Shown here: one piece after another, positions 18,229 through 26,754 of the stretch
Layout: each line of letters opens with the position of its first letter
Position numbering within the stretch: position 1 is the stretch's first letter
Assembly: GCA_002422985.1 (NCBI GenBank)
Contig: DITZ01000103.1
Span: 1,670 to 49,871, forward strand
Length of the DNA: 48,202 bases
Source: Sphingomonadales bacterium UBA6171
GTDB taxonomy: Bacteria; Pseudomonadota; Alphaproteobacteria; Sphingomonadales; Sphingomonadaceae
Direction of reading: 5' to 3'
Translations under genes and position numbers: made by a program
Notes under the pieces: generated by a model
Seen by the model: only the letters and a program-made list of their open reading frames with translations
Database searches by the model: none
Told to the model about the DNA's origin: nothing

Positions 18229-18762
18229 ATGGCGCCGGCCATCATTATCGAGCATTCCGGGGAGGCAGGCATCACCCAAGCGGAGCCAGAGAATCAAGCG
18301 AAGCCCGAGAATAAGCGCCGGGACCTGTCGCAGCGGCTGGCCGTTATCGCGCGCCGGATGCGGATGCGCTTTGACGAAAGCGTGCAATGTGTGGGTGTTA
18401 CCCGCGCGCACTGGACGCTGATCGCCGCCGCCGCGCGCATCCCGGACGCCACGCAGAAAAGCCTGGCACAGGCACTGCAAATCTCCGAAGTGTCGGCCGG
18501 CCGGCTGATCGACCGGCTGTGTAGCGAGGGGCTGCTGGACAGGAAGGCCAGCAAGGCCGACCGGCGCGCCTATGTGATCACGCCCACCGAGCGCGCCCGG
18601 CCGATGCTGGAGGCGCTGGCGAAGCTTGCCGCCGAACAGGAGATTTTCGCCTTCCAGGGGCTGAGCGGCGACGACCTGACCAGATTTGACCATATCCTCA
18701 GCCTGATCGAGCGGAATTTCGAACCGCGCCCGGCACCCGGCACCTGCCGCAAGCCGGAATAG
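18229..18762 (+). CDS. MarR-family transcriptional regulator
   Basis: A 177-residue winged-helix regulator. LAVIARRMRMRFDESVQCVG is the dimerisation helix, QKSLAQALQISEVSAGRLID the helix-turn-helix, and LLDRKASKADRRAYVITPT the wing with the family's DRR motif. MarR proteins bind palindromic operators as dimers and are released by small aromatic ligands. It is divergent from the MFS exporter, a usual regulator/exporter pairing. The first 30 residues before the core are a poorly conserved hydrophilic extension; a later start is possible. Confidence 0.9.
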   Translation: MAPAIIIEHSGEAGITQAEPENQAKPENKRRDLSQRLAVIARRMRMRFDESVQCVGVTRAHWTLIAAAARIPDATQKSLAQALQISEVSAGRLIDRLCSEGLLDRKASKADRRAYVITPTERARPMLEALAKLAAEQEIFAFQGLSGDDLTRFDHILSLIERNFEPRPAPGTCRKPE

Positions 18763-18772
18763 CGCAGGAAAT

Positions 18773-18801
18773 AAAAAGGGCGGCCCCCGAAGGAGCCGCC
18801 C
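18773..18801 (-). terminator. Intrinsic terminator for the small exported protein gene
   Basis: Arms gggcggc (18778-18784) and gccgccc (18795-18801) pair across a 10-base loop. On the minus strand the stem is followed by a run of five T (18777-18773), which fits termination of the 18842-19132 gene. marR converges on it from the other side. Confidence 0.75.
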
Positions 18802-18841
18802 CTGTTCCGTACCGCCTGAGCCGGCAGCCTTCCTTACGCCA

Positions 18842-19132
18842 TCACAGCGGGTCGGAATGGACCTCGCGGCTGGCGAGCAGGTCCGGCCTGCCGAGGTTGG
18901 TGGTGGCCTTGCCGTCTGCCACCGTGATGGAAGCGGCAGGCACCGTCACCATCCTGCCGTTGAGAATGATGTGGACGGTGCCGTCGTCCCCGACCCGATA
19001 GATGGCGGCAAGGCGCTTGCCTTCGGCCGTGTAGAGCATCTTGCCTTCGGTCAGCACGGCGTCCTGCGCCATGGCGGTAACCGGCGAAACGGCGATGATG
19101 GCGAACGCCAGCGCAGCAGCGAACTTCTTCAT
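18842..19132 (-). CDS. Small exported protein, function unknown
   Basis: A 96-residue protein with a clear signal peptide (MKKFAAALAFAIIAVSPVTAMAQ, cleavage near residue 22). The mature part of about 74 residues has the segments MLYTAEGKRLAAIYRVGDDG and IILNGRMVTVPAASIT, short beta-strand-like sequence that I have a sense of seeing as uncharacterised small proteins in sphingomonads. A ggag lies eight bases before the ATG. It has its own terminator and an unusual five-copy repeat in its 5' leader. No function is proposed. Confidence 0.8.
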   Translation of the reverse strand: MKKFAAALAFAIIAVSPVTAMAQDAVLTEGKMLYTAEGKRLAAIYRVGDDGTVHIILNGRMVTVPAASITVADGKATTNLGRPDLLASREVHSDPL

Positions 19133-19141
19133 AGATTTACT

Positions 19142-19216
19142 CCAATAGCGGTTTGGCCAATAGCTGTTCGGACAATAGCTGTTCGGACAATAGCTGATTG
19201 GCCGGTAACTTATTGG
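19142..19216 (-). repeat. Five tandem 15-bp repeats in the 5' leader
   Basis: Five consecutive 15-base units lie at 19142, 19157, 19172, 19187 and 19202. The plus-strand consensus is (c/a)caatagctgttcgg, with the outer copies more diverged. The first copy overlaps the ribosome site of the 18842-19132 gene by two bases, so the array lies in its leader or promoter. The diverged edges and identical centre suggest growth by slippage, possibly retained as a regulatory spacer. Confidence 0.85.
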
Positions 19217-19238
19217 CGGCCAAGCGGCACAGCGCCAT

Positions 19239-19256
19239 TACTTACCTACGTAAGTA
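19239..19256. promoter_or_regulatory. Palindromic operator-like site (TetR type)
   Basis: Seven-base arms tacttac and gtaagta flank ctac at 19239-19256. This is the form of many TetR/AcrR operators. It sits 23 bases beyond the five-copy repeat and overlaps the start of a 25-codon plus-strand frame (19256-19333, beginning MSSAEVKPP) that resembles the disordered N-terminus of TetR regulators but stops at once. The regulator itself is not present here. Confidence 0.5.
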
Positions 19257-19394
19257 TGAGCAGCGCCGAAGTCAAGCCGCCGGTCCATGCCGCACCGGCG
19301 ATGCAGCCCCGCATTTGCTGCATAGCAGCGTGAAAATCCGCCAGCAAAACGGCATCCCCCGACAGCGCCCGCGCCGCCATGCCCTGCGCCGCTC

Positions 19395-20378
19395 TCAGCG
19401 GTTCACATCCACGACCACGCGGCCGCGAATCCTGCCGTCCATCAGTTCGCCGGCCGCCGCGATCGCCTCACCCAGCCCGATTTCGCGGGCAATCAGCCCC
19501 AGCGAGGCCGGATCAAGATCGCGCGCCAGCCGCGCCCAGGCCGCCAGACGCGGGGCCATGGGTGCCATCACGCTGTCCACGCCCAGCAGCGCCACGCCGC
19601 GCAGGATGAAGGGCATCACGGTTGCAGGGAAATCCCTGCCCTGCGCCAGCCCGCAGGCGGCAACCGCGCCGCGATAGCGGGTCTGTGCAACCGCATTGGC
19701 GAGCGTGTGGCTGCCGACCGCATCCACCACCGCGCCCCACCGCTCATTCTGCATCGGCTTGCCGGGTGCCGACAGTTCGGCGCGATCCAATATGGTCGTC
19801 GCGCCAAGGGAGTGCAGATAATCCGCCTCATCCGCCTTGCCGGTCGCGGCGGCGACGGTGAAGCCGGCCTTCTTCAACAGCGCGATCGCCACGCTGCCAA
19901 CGCCGCCGGTCGCCCCCGTTACCAGCACTTCGCCGTCGGCCGGGGTCACGCCATGGCGCAGCAGCGCATCCACGCTGAGGGCGGCCGTATAGCCCGCCGT
20001 GCCGATGGCCATCGCCTGCGCCGGGGTGAAGGCCGCCGGCAGCGGCACCAGCCATTCGCCCTTCAGCCGGGCCAGTTGCGCCAGCCCGCCCCAATGGGCT
20101 TCGCCCACGCCCCAGCCATTCAGCACGACATGGTCGCCGGCCTTCCAGTCTGCATGGCCGGATTCGCGCACCGTGCCGACCAGATCGATGCCCGGCACCA
20201 TCGGGAATTTCCGCACCACCGGGGCTTTGCCGGTGATGGCCAGTCCGTCCTTGAAATTGAGCGTGGAGTAGCTGACGTCGATCAGCACATCGCCTTCGGG
20301 CAGTTGCGCCTCGTCAACCTGCCTCAGGCTGACCGATTGTCCGCTGTCGTCGCGGTCGATGATGATGGCATTGAACAT
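19395..20378 (-). CDS. YhdH/AcuI-type NADPH-dependent acrylyl-CoA reductase (quinone oxidoreductase family)
   Basis: A 327-residue zinc-free medium-chain dehydrogenase. STLNFKDGLAITGK, PMVPGIDLVGTV and GWGVGEAHWGG are hallmarks of the YhdH/AcuI group; the NADPH fold is VLVTGATGGVGSVAIALLKK near residue 150. Characterised members reduce acrylyl-CoA to propionyl-CoA and detoxify reactive enoyl compounds. Start ATG 20378 follows aggag. The spacer to the divergent alcohol dehydrogenase (20379-20656, 278 bases) contains no evident gene. Confidence 0.9.
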   Translation of the reverse strand: MFNAIIIDRDDSGQSVSLRQVDEAQLPEGDVLIDVSYSTLNFKDGLAITGKAPVVRKFPMVPGIDLVGTVRESGHADWKAGDHVVLNGWGVGEAHWGGLAQLARLKGEWLVPLPAAFTPAQAMAIGTAGYTAALSVDALLRHGVTPADGEVLVTGATGGVGSVAIALLKKAGFTVAAATGKADEADYLHSLGATTILDRAELSAPGKPMQNERWGAVVDAVGSHTLANAVAQTRYRGAVAACGLAQGRDFPATVMPFILRGVALLGVDSVMAPMAPRLAAWARLARDLDPASLGLIAREIGLGEAIAAAGELMDGRIRGRVVVDVNR

Positions 20379-20656
20379 GGGAACATTCTCCTGGGGGAAG
20401 GAAGATGGAGATGGGGACGGGTGATGGCTCATGTTGCAGTCAGGCGCGGCGCAAAGCTGGCGCGTAGCGGAAGTTCCGCCCGAACGGCAAGGCGCGGGAT
20501 CATCGTCACTCCCATGCCGCGGCCGATTGTGGTGGCGGCAGCCGGCCGGCATCTTCATTTTCAGGCAATTCTGCGCGATGACCGGCTTTGACCATATATG
20601 GACGTTCGAACAGCAACAGGCGCACAATCGGGCGACGCGACCGGGGAGGGATGGCA

Positions 20657-21769
20657 ATGAAGATTACAGCAGCCGTGTTGCATCAAAGCGGCGGTCATCA
20701 GCAACCCTATGCCGGCACCGCGCCGCTTGCAGTCGGCCCCGTCACGCTCGCCGATCCGCTCCCCGGCGAGCTGCTGGTGCGCATCGACGCCGCGGGCATC
20801 TGCCACTCCGATCTCTCCGTCATCAACGGCGATCGCCCCCGCCCCATGCCGATGGCGCTGGGCCATGAAGCCGCCGCCACCGTCATCGCACCGGGCGACC
20901 CGGCCGACAGCCAGTTCGCGGTGGGCGACCGGGTGGTGCTGCTGTTCCTGCCCGCCTGCGGCGATTGCGTGCCCTGCCGCAGCGGCCAAGCCTATCTGTG
21001 CGCCAATGGCGCGGCGGCCAACGGCGAAGGCCGGCTGCTGCGCGGCGGATACCGGCTGTCGGACAGCGATGGCCAGCCCATCCACCACCATCTGGGCGTC
21101 TCGGCCTTTGCCAGCCACGCCGTGGTGGACCGCCGTTCCGCCGTGAAGGTGGACGCCGACATCCCGCCCGAAATTGCCGCGCTGTTCGGCTGCGCCGTCC
21201 TCACCGGCGTGGGCGCCGTGATGAACGACGCGGCCGTCCGTCCCGGTGAATCGGTCATCATCTATGGCCTGGGCGGTGTCGGGCTTGCGGCGCTGCTGGG
21301 CGCGCTGGCCTCCGGCGCGCAGCCGCTGTTCGCCGTTGACCCGTCGCCGGACAAGCGCGCGCTCGCCATCGAACTCGGTGCCGCACGGGCCGTCGCGCCA
21401 GAGGAGGCCGCGTCGCTCCCCATGGCCGATGTCGTCATCGAAACCGTCGGCCGCGCGACGGTGCTCGCCGATGCGTATCGCGCCGCGCGCCGTGGTGGCC
21501 GCATCGTCACCGTCGGCCTGCCCAACCCGTCGGAAATGTTCAGCATTCCCGCCGTGTCGCTGGTGGCAGACGCCAAAACCATCTCCGGCAGCTATATGGG
21601 CAGCGCGATCCCCGCGCGCGACATTCCCCGCTATGTGGCGCTGTGGCGCGCCGGCCGACTGCCGGTCGAACGGCTGCTGACCTCCGTCAATCCGCTCTCC
21701 GCGATCAACGAGCTGATGGACGAACTGGCCGCCGGCCGCGCCATCCGCCAGATCGTCCTGCCCGGATAA
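20657..21769 (+). CDS. Zinc-dependent alcohol dehydrogenase
   Basis: A 370-residue medium-chain zinc dehydrogenase. The catalytic zinc ligands are in GICHSDLSV (Cys) and LGHEAAATV (His-Glu); the structural zinc loop has four Cys in PACGDCVPCRSGQAYLC; the NAD fold is VIIYGLGGVGLAALLG near residue 200, with an Asp (AVDPS) after strand beta-2 that favours NAD. The class III-like layout suggests oxidation of an alcohol or S-hydroxymethyl adduct, but the substrate cannot be inferred. ATG 20657 follows ggagggatggca; an ATG two codons earlier sits too close to the ribosome site. Confidence 0.9.
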   Translation: MKITAAVLHQSGGHQQPYAGTAPLAVGPVTLADPLPGELLVRIDAAGICHSDLSVINGDRPRPMPMALGHEAAATVIAPGDPADSQFAVGDRVVLLFLPACGDCVPCRSGQAYLCANGAAANGEGRLLRGGYRLSDSDGQPIHHHLGVSAFASHAVVDRRSAVKVDADIPPEIAALFGCAVLTGVGAVMNDAAVRPGESVIIYGLGGVGLAALLGALASGAQPLFAVDPSPDKRALAIELGAARAVAPEEAASLPMADVVIETVGRATVLADAYRAARRGGRIVTVGLPNPSEMFSIPAVSLVADAKTISGSYMGSAIPARDIPRYVALWRAGRLPVERLLTSVNPLSAINELMDELAAGRAIRQIVLPG

Positions 21770-21852
21770 TCACCGGTCGGGCCGCGCTTGCGGCGAGGCT
21801 GCGGCCGGCGTCACCCATGTCGGCGGAGCCGTCCGCAACGGGGGTGTGGCAA

Positions 21853-24114
21853 TCAGTCGATTTGAATGGACTCGCGTGCCGCCAGTGCCAGCAGCTCGGT
21901 GCGGATATTTGTGCCGGGCGTTGCCAGCCAGTCGCGCATCGCGGCGCGCAGCGTTTCCAGTGTTGCGGTGCGGATGGCCGCCTTCACCGGGCCGACGGCG
22001 GCCGGGGTGATGGAAAGCCGGCGCACGCCCAGCGCCACCAGCGCCAGGGCCTCCAGCGGCCGGCCGCCCATTTCGCCGCACACGCTCACCGGCACGCCGG
22101 CCGTGTCGCACGCCCGCACAATCCGCTCCAGAAAGCGCAGCACCGCGCGCGACAGCCAGTCGAACCGATCCGCCAGCCGCGGATTGCCGCGATCGGCGGC
22201 AAACAGGAATTGCGTCAGATCATTGGTGCCGATGGAGAGGAAATCGACGATCGGCAGCAGCTCGTCCAGCACCTCGGCCAGCGCCGGCACCTCCAGCATC
22301 GCGCCATAGCGCACATGGCTGGCGTGCGGGATGCCGGCTTTGGCCAGCCGCTGGCGCCGGTCCTCCACAATGGCGCGTGCCTCGGCAAATTCCCAGGTTT
22401 CAGATACCATCGGGAACATCAGGTTCAGCGTCTGTCCGGCGGATGCCTCCAGCAGCGCGCGCGCCTGCGCCGCCAGCAGCCCCGGCCGCTCCAGCGCCAG
22501 CCGCAGCGCCCGCCAGCCCATCGCCGGATTCTCCTCGGGATGCTCCCGGTCCGACATATAGGGCACGGCCTTGTCGCCGCCGATGTCCACCGTGCGGAAA
22601 ATCACCGGCCGTGTGCCGGCCGCGGCCAGCACATCGCGATAAAGCGCCACCTGCCGGCCCTTGCGCGGCAGGGTGGCCGACACCAGAAACTGGAATTCGG
22701 TGCGGAACAGCCCGATCCCGTCGGCGTTGGTCATTTCCAGCGCCGGCAGATCGGTGCGCAGGCCGGCGTTGATCATCAGCCCGATGTGCACCCCGTCCAG
22801 CGTTTGCGCCGGCAGGTCGCGCAGCCGCCCGAACGCCTCCTGCTTTCTGGCACGCAGCGCGCTCTGCTCTTCAAAGCTTTGCAGCACGGCCGCCGGCGGC
22901 CGCACAATCAGCGCACCCGAAGGCGTATCCAGCAGCAGCGGATCGCCATCCTGCACCGCTTCGCGCAGGCCCCGGCACCGCCCCAGCACCGGAATCCCCA
23001 TGGCGCGCGCCAATATCGTCACATGCGCGGTTAAAGACCCTTCCTCCAGCGCCACGCCCTTCAGCCAGCGCCGGTCATATTCCAGCAGCTCTGCCGGCCC
23101 CAGATTGCGCGCGATCAGGATGGCGTCTTCGCGCAGCCCCAGCTGCGCGGCCGTTCCCGACTGGCCGGACACGATGCGGATCAGCCGGTTGGACAGATCC
23201 TCCAGGTCGTGAATCCGCTCCCGCAGATAGGGGTCCGATGCAGAGGCCAGCTTGATGCGCTGCGCCTGCGTCACCGCCTCGATTGCGGCCTCCGTCGTCA
23301 GCCCGCTGTTGATCGCATCGTTGATGCGCCGCGCCCAGCCTTCATCGAAGGCGAACATCTTGTAGGTTTCCAAAATCTCGTCATGGTCGCCCGGCCCGGC
23401 AAATTCCGCGCGGCTCACCATCGCGTCGATATCCTCGCGCATCCGCACAAAGGCATGCGCCAGCCGCGCGCGTTCCTCGTCGGCGTCTTCGGCCACTGTC
23501 TGAGTGATCGTCACGCGCGGCTGGTGGAACACGGCAACGCCCTGTGCCATCCCCTCCACCAGCCTGATGCCGGCAATGCGCATCGGCAGGTCGTTGCGCG
23601 GCCGCGCCGCTGACGCATCCTCATCCACCAGACCGGCCGCCGTTATCAGTTCGGCCAGCACCATGGCGACCGTCTGCAACGCCTCGATCTCCACCTCGGC
23701 ATATTCGCGCGGCTGCACATGCTGCACCGCCAGCACGCCCACCACCCGTTCCCGCCGGACAATCGGCACGCCGGCAAAGCTGTGGAACAGCTCCTCCCCG
23801 GTTTCCGGGCGATAGGCGAAATGCGGATGCGCGCTCGCCTCCGCAAGATTCAGCACCGCGCGCTGATCGGCGATGGTGCCGATCAGGCCCTGCCCGAAGG
23901 CCAGCCGCGTGACATGCACGGCGGCCTGCTTCAGCCCGCGCGTGGCGAACAGTTCCAGCATGCCGTCGCGCAGCAGATAGATGGAGGCAACCTCGGATTC
24001 CAGCGCCTCGGCAATCAGCCCCACCACCTGGTCAAGCTTCGCCTGCGTCGGCGTGCGCGCCGCCATGACGTCGTGCAGCCGCCGCAGCAATTCGCGTGCG
24101 CTGCCCGCCGCCAT
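21853..24114 (-). CDS. ptsP: PtsP: phosphoenolpyruvate-protein phosphotransferase, nitrogen PTS enzyme I
   Basis: A 753-residue EI-Ntr. A GAF domain (about residues 20-165, with SIYLLRDGMLELFATRGL) precedes the phosphohistidine swivel domain, where the active His is in GSLTAHVTILARAMGIPV. The PEP-binding TIM barrel includes GIGLFRTEFQFL, RTVDIGGDK, FLSIGTNDLTQFLFAADRGN and VSVCGEMGG. It starts the phosphate chain to NPr and EIIA-Ntr that signals nitrogen/carbon status. ATG 24114 overlaps the nitronate monooxygenase stop by one base; an upstream extension to 24279 is only an antisense-open frame. It is last in the lysC operon. Confidence 0.95.
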   Translation of the reverse strand: MAAGSARELLRRLHDVMAARTPTQAKLDQVVGLIAEALESEVASIYLLRDGMLELFATRGLKQAAVHVTRLAFGQGLIGTIADQRAVLNLAEASAHPHFAYRPETGEELFHSFAGVPIVRRERVVGVLAVQHVQPREYAEVEIEALQTVAMVLAELITAAGLVDEDASAARPRNDLPMRIAGIRLVEGMAQGVAVFHQPRVTITQTVAEDADEERARLAHAFVRMREDIDAMVSRAEFAGPGDHDEILETYKMFAFDEGWARRINDAINSGLTTEAAIEAVTQAQRIKLASASDPYLRERIHDLEDLSNRLIRIVSGQSGTAAQLGLREDAILIARNLGPAELLEYDRRWLKGVALEEGSLTAHVTILARAMGIPVLGRCRGLREAVQDGDPLLLDTPSGALIVRPPAAVLQSFEEQSALRARKQEAFGRLRDLPAQTLDGVHIGLMINAGLRTDLPALEMTNADGIGLFRTEFQFLVSATLPRKGRQVALYRDVLAAAGTRPVIFRTVDIGGDKAVPYMSDREHPEENPAMGWRALRLALERPGLLAAQARALLEASAGQTLNLMFPMVSETWEFAEARAIVEDRRQRLAKAGIPHASHVRYGAMLEVPALAEVLDELLPIVDFLSIGTNDLTQFLFAADRGNPRLADRFDWLSRAVLRFLERIVRACDTAGVPVSVCGEMGGRPLEALALVALGVRRLSITPAAVGPVKAAIRTATLETLRAAMRDWLATPGTNIRTELLALAARESIQID

Positions 24115-25217
24115 CAGCTGCCCCGGCGCGCGAGCGCGGCTTCCGCCTCGCCCACCAGACCATCGATCACCGCCTGCACCGGTTCTTCGGCCGTCACCAT
24201 GCCAACCGACTGCCCCGCCATCAGCGAGCCATTGTCCACATCGCCATCGATCACCGCGCGCCGCAGCGCCCCGGCCCAATAATGTTCGATTTCCAGCTGC
24301 GCGTCTGCCAATGCCACTTCGCCCGCCGCCAGCCGCAGCGAAACTTCGCGCTGCTTTTCCATGAAGGCCTCGGTGCCCGCATTTTTCAGCGCGCGCACCG
24401 GAATCACCGGCAGGCGCGGATCAAATTGCACCGAGGCGACGGCATCGCGCGCGGCGGCCCGTACAAAGGCCTTTTTGAAATTGGGGTGCGCGATGGATTG
24501 CGCCGATGCGGCAAAGCGCGTGCCGAGCTGCACGCCGCTGGCACCCATCTCCACCAGCGCCGCCACCGCCGCGCCGCGCCCGATGCCGCCGGCCGCGAAA
24601 ATCACCGCATCCGGCAGCGCCGGCAATATCTCCTGCGCCAGCACCGCCAGGCTCACCGGCCCGATATGCCCGCCGGCTTCCGAACCCTCGATCACCAGCG
24701 CATCGGTGCCCGAGCGCAACAGCTTGCGCGCCAGCGCATAATTGGGCGCAAAGGCGATCAGCTTCGCAAAACCGGTGATCGCCGCCACCGCCTGCCCCGG
24801 CGGTATGCCGCCCGCCAGCACAACATGGCTCACCCCGGCCGCGCGGCAGACGCCGATCAGGTCCATCAGCATCGGGTGCATGGTGATGAGGTTCACGCCA
24901 AAGGGCCTGTCTGTCAGCGCCTGCGTTGCGGCAATCTCCGCCTCCAGCAGCGTCGGGGTCATCGCCCCGCAGGCGATCACCCCGAAGCCACCGGCGTTGG
25001 AAATGGCCGACACCAGATGCCGTTCCGACACCCAGCTCATCGCGCCGGCCATGATGGCATGGCGCGACCCCAGAAACGCCCGGCCACGCGCCGTCAGCGC
25101 ATCCAGCAACGGCGTGTCGGCGGACACGCTATTCAGCACTGGCGTGTCTGAGGACACGCTATTCTGCACCGGCGTGTCTGAGGACGCGCTATTCAGCACT
25201 GGCGTGTCGGCACTCAC
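24114..25217 (-). CDS. Nitronate monooxygenase family protein with N-terminal decapeptide repeats
   Basis: A 367-residue FMN enzyme of the NMO/2-nitropropane dioxygenase family: MAGAMSWVSERHLVSAISNA, GGFGVIACGAM, GVNLITMHPM, SHVVLAGGIPPG, VIEGSEAGGHIGPVSL (active-site His/phosphate loop) and FAAGGIGRGAAVAALVEMGA. The family oxidises alkyl nitronates; some relatives are FabK-like. The first 31 residues are unusual: three and a half copies of a decapeptide, S(A/S)DTPVLNSV, encoded by 30-bp DNA repeats. GTG 25217 overlaps the lysC stop (GTGA). Each repeat also contains a GTG, so translation might start in any of them; the core begins at LLDALTARGR. Confidence 0.87.
   Translation of the reverse strand: MSADTPVLNSASSDTPVQNSVSSDTPVLNSVSADTPLLDALTARGRAFLGSRHAIMAGAMSWVSERHLVSAISNAGGFGVIACGAMTPTLLEAEIAATQALTDRPFGVNLITMHPMLMDLIGVCRAAGVSHVVLAGGIPPGQAVAAITGFAKLIAFAPNYALARKLLRSGTDALVIEGSEAGGHIGPVSLAVLAQEILPALPDAVIFAAGGIGRGAAVAALVEMGASGVQLGTRFAASAQSIAHPNFKKAFVRAAARDAVASVQFDPRLPVIPVRALKNAGTEAFMEKQREVSLRLAAGEVALADAQLEIEHYWAGALRRAVIDGDVDNGSLMAGQSVGMVTAEEPVQAVIDGLVGEAEAALARRGS
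25111..25217. repeat. 30-bp tandem repeat, about 3.5 copies, at the NMO start
   Basis: Units begin at 25111, 25141, 25171 and (partial) 25201, each opening ggcgtgtc(g/t)g and ending cagcact or a close variant. They encode the N-terminal decapeptides of the nitronate monooxygenase and keep reading frame. Each contains the sequence around the lysC/NMO junction start codon, suggesting duplication of the original start region. Confidence 0.9.
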
Positions 25218-26437
25218 GCGGCTGCATCCAGCCCATAGGCGGTGTGCAGCACCCGCACCGCCAGCTCCAGATATTCCTCCGCGATGATCACCGAAACCTT
25301 GATTTCCGATGTGGTGATCGCCTGGATATTGATGCCGCGATCCGCCAGTGCGCGGAACATCGTCACCGCCACGCCCGCATGGCTGCGCATCCCCACGCCC
25401 ACCACGGAAATCTTGGCGACCGAATCGTCCGTCACCAGCCGCTCATAACGGATCTCGTCATGCGCCTTTTCCAATATGGCCTTCGCCCGCGCCAGTTCGG
25501 TGCGCGGCACGGTGAAGGTCACATCCGTTGTCGCGCCATCCTTGGCGATATTCTGCACGATCATGTCCACATTGACATTGCCGTCGGCCAGCGGCCCGAA
25601 AATCGTCGCCACCACGCCCGGCTTGTCGGGCACGCTCACCAGCGTCACCTTGGCTTCGTTGCGATCATAAGCCACGCCCGCGATCAGTTCCTGTTCCAAT
25701 ACCTCATCCTCATCCACCACCATCGTGCCCGGCGCGTCCGAGAAGCTCGACAGCACCTGCACGCGGACCTTTTCCTTCATCGCCAGCTCAACCGAGCGGG
25801 TCTGCAACACTTTCGCGCCCACGCTCGCCAGTTCCAGCATTTCCTCATAGCTGATCTTCGCCAGTTTGCGCGCCCGTGGCACTATGCGCGGATCGGTGGT
25901 GAACACACCCTCCACATCGGTATAGATATCGCAGCGATCCGCCTTCAGTGCCGCCGCCACGGCAACCGCCGACGTGTCGGATCCGCCCCGCCCCAGCGTC
26001 GTCACCCGGCCATCGTCGGCCAGGCCCTGAAATCCGGGAATCACCGCCACTTCGCCGCCCGCCATCGCCGCGCGCAGCCTGTCGGCGTCGATCGTGCCGA
26101 TCCGCGCCTTGCCATGGGCATCGCTGGTGTGGATCGGCAATTGCCAGCCCAGCCAGGAGCGCGCCTTCAGCCCCAGCGATTGCAGCGCGATGGCCAGCAG
26201 CCCGCTCGTCACCTGCTCGCCGGCGGCCACCACCACATCATATTCCGCCGGATCCGCCAGGGGCGAGGCTTCGCGGCAGAAGCCGACCAGCCGGTCCGTC
26301 TCGCCCGCCATGGCCGACACGACGACCGCCACCTGATTGCCGGCCGCCACCTCGCGCTGCACACGCGCCGCCACGCCGCGGATCCGCTCGATCCCGGCCA
26401 TGGAGGTGCCGCCGAATTTCATCACGATAAGCGCCAT
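25214..26437 (-). CDS. lysC: Aspartate kinase
   Basis: A 407-residue monofunctional aspartokinase. MKFGGTSMAG at the start is the nucleotide-binding motif, VVVSAMAGETDRL follows, GFQGLADDGRVTTLGRGGSD holds the substrate loop, and VEGVFTTDPRIVP is conserved. Two C-terminal ACT domains (about residues 265-400, with VSVPDKPGVVATIFG and VGVGMRSHAGVAVTMFRALA) provide feedback control. It phosphorylates aspartate at the entry to Lys/Thr/Met synthesis. It is first of the lysC-NMO-ptsP run and divergent from leuA; an agggcg precedes the ATG. Confidence 0.96.
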   Translation of the reverse strand: MALIVMKFGGTSMAGIERIRGVAARVQREVAAGNQVAVVVSAMAGETDRLVGFCREASPLADPAEYDVVVAAGEQVTSGLLAIALQSLGLKARSWLGWQLPIHTSDAHGKARIGTIDADRLRAAMAGGEVAVIPGFQGLADDGRVTTLGRGGSDTSAVAVAAALKADRCDIYTDVEGVFTTDPRIVPRARKLAKISYEEMLELASVGAKVLQTRSVELAMKEKVRVQVLSSFSDAPGTMVVDEDEVLEQELIAGVAYDRNEAKVTLVSVPDKPGVVATIFGPLADGNVNVDMIVQNIAKDGATTDVTFTVPRTELARAKAILEKAHDEIRYERLVTDDSVAKISVVGVGMRSHAGVAVTMFRALADRGINIQAITTSEIKVSVIIAEEYLELAVRVLHTAYGLDAAA

Positions 26438-26569
26438 CGCCCTTGCAGAGCCCTCTCTTCTTCATTCCTTCCCCGGATGCGCCCCCTTAGGCGGCAGCCG
26501 CAAATATGACAACGCCAGCCCGGCTTTTCCGCACAGAAGCCGCGGTTCATCCCGCCCGCACCGAAGCTT

Positions 26570-26598
26570 TTGACAAGCCGCCCCGCCGCTTGCTATGG
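26570..26598 (+). promoter_or_regulatory. Candidate promoter for leuA
   Basis: A perfect -35 hexamer ttgaca (26570-26575) is followed after 17 bases by ctatgg (26593-26598), a fair -10. Transcription would start near 26604-26606, about 150 bases before leuA and at or next to the ATG of a short leader frame. Confidence 0.55.
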
Positions 26599-26605
26599 CG
26601 CTCCC

Positions 26606-26653
26606 ATGCAAAGGCCGGTCCAACTGCCCATCCTGCGACTTACACGCCCTTAG
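26606..26653 (+). CDS. Candidate leaderless leader peptide of leuA
   Basis: A 15-codon frame (MQRPVQLPILRLTRP) starts where transcription from the upstream promoter should begin. It has three Leu codons (CTG, CTG, CTT). Its stop codon lies in the loop/right edge of a hairpin with 7-bp arms acacgcc (26642-26648) and ggcgtgt (26653-26659). A second pairing is possible between ggccggtcc (26613-26621) and ggaccagcc (26684-26692), which would be mutually affected by ribosome position. This resembles amino-acid attenuation control of leuA, but no T-run terminator is visible and only three Leu codons are present. Confidence 0.35.
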   Translation: MQRPVQLPILRLTRP

Positions 26654-26754
26654 GCGTGTGAGGCCATGCGGGTGCGCCCCGCCGGACCAGCCGCCTGAGG
26701 GACAGACGCCGGGCGAGACCCGACCAGCTCCAGATTTAGGCACAGAGGCCCGAC

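Noticed and set aside
26438..26569. Riboswitch upstream of lysC or leuA
   Set aside because: I could not find the conserved core of a lysine, SAM or T-box element in this spacer.
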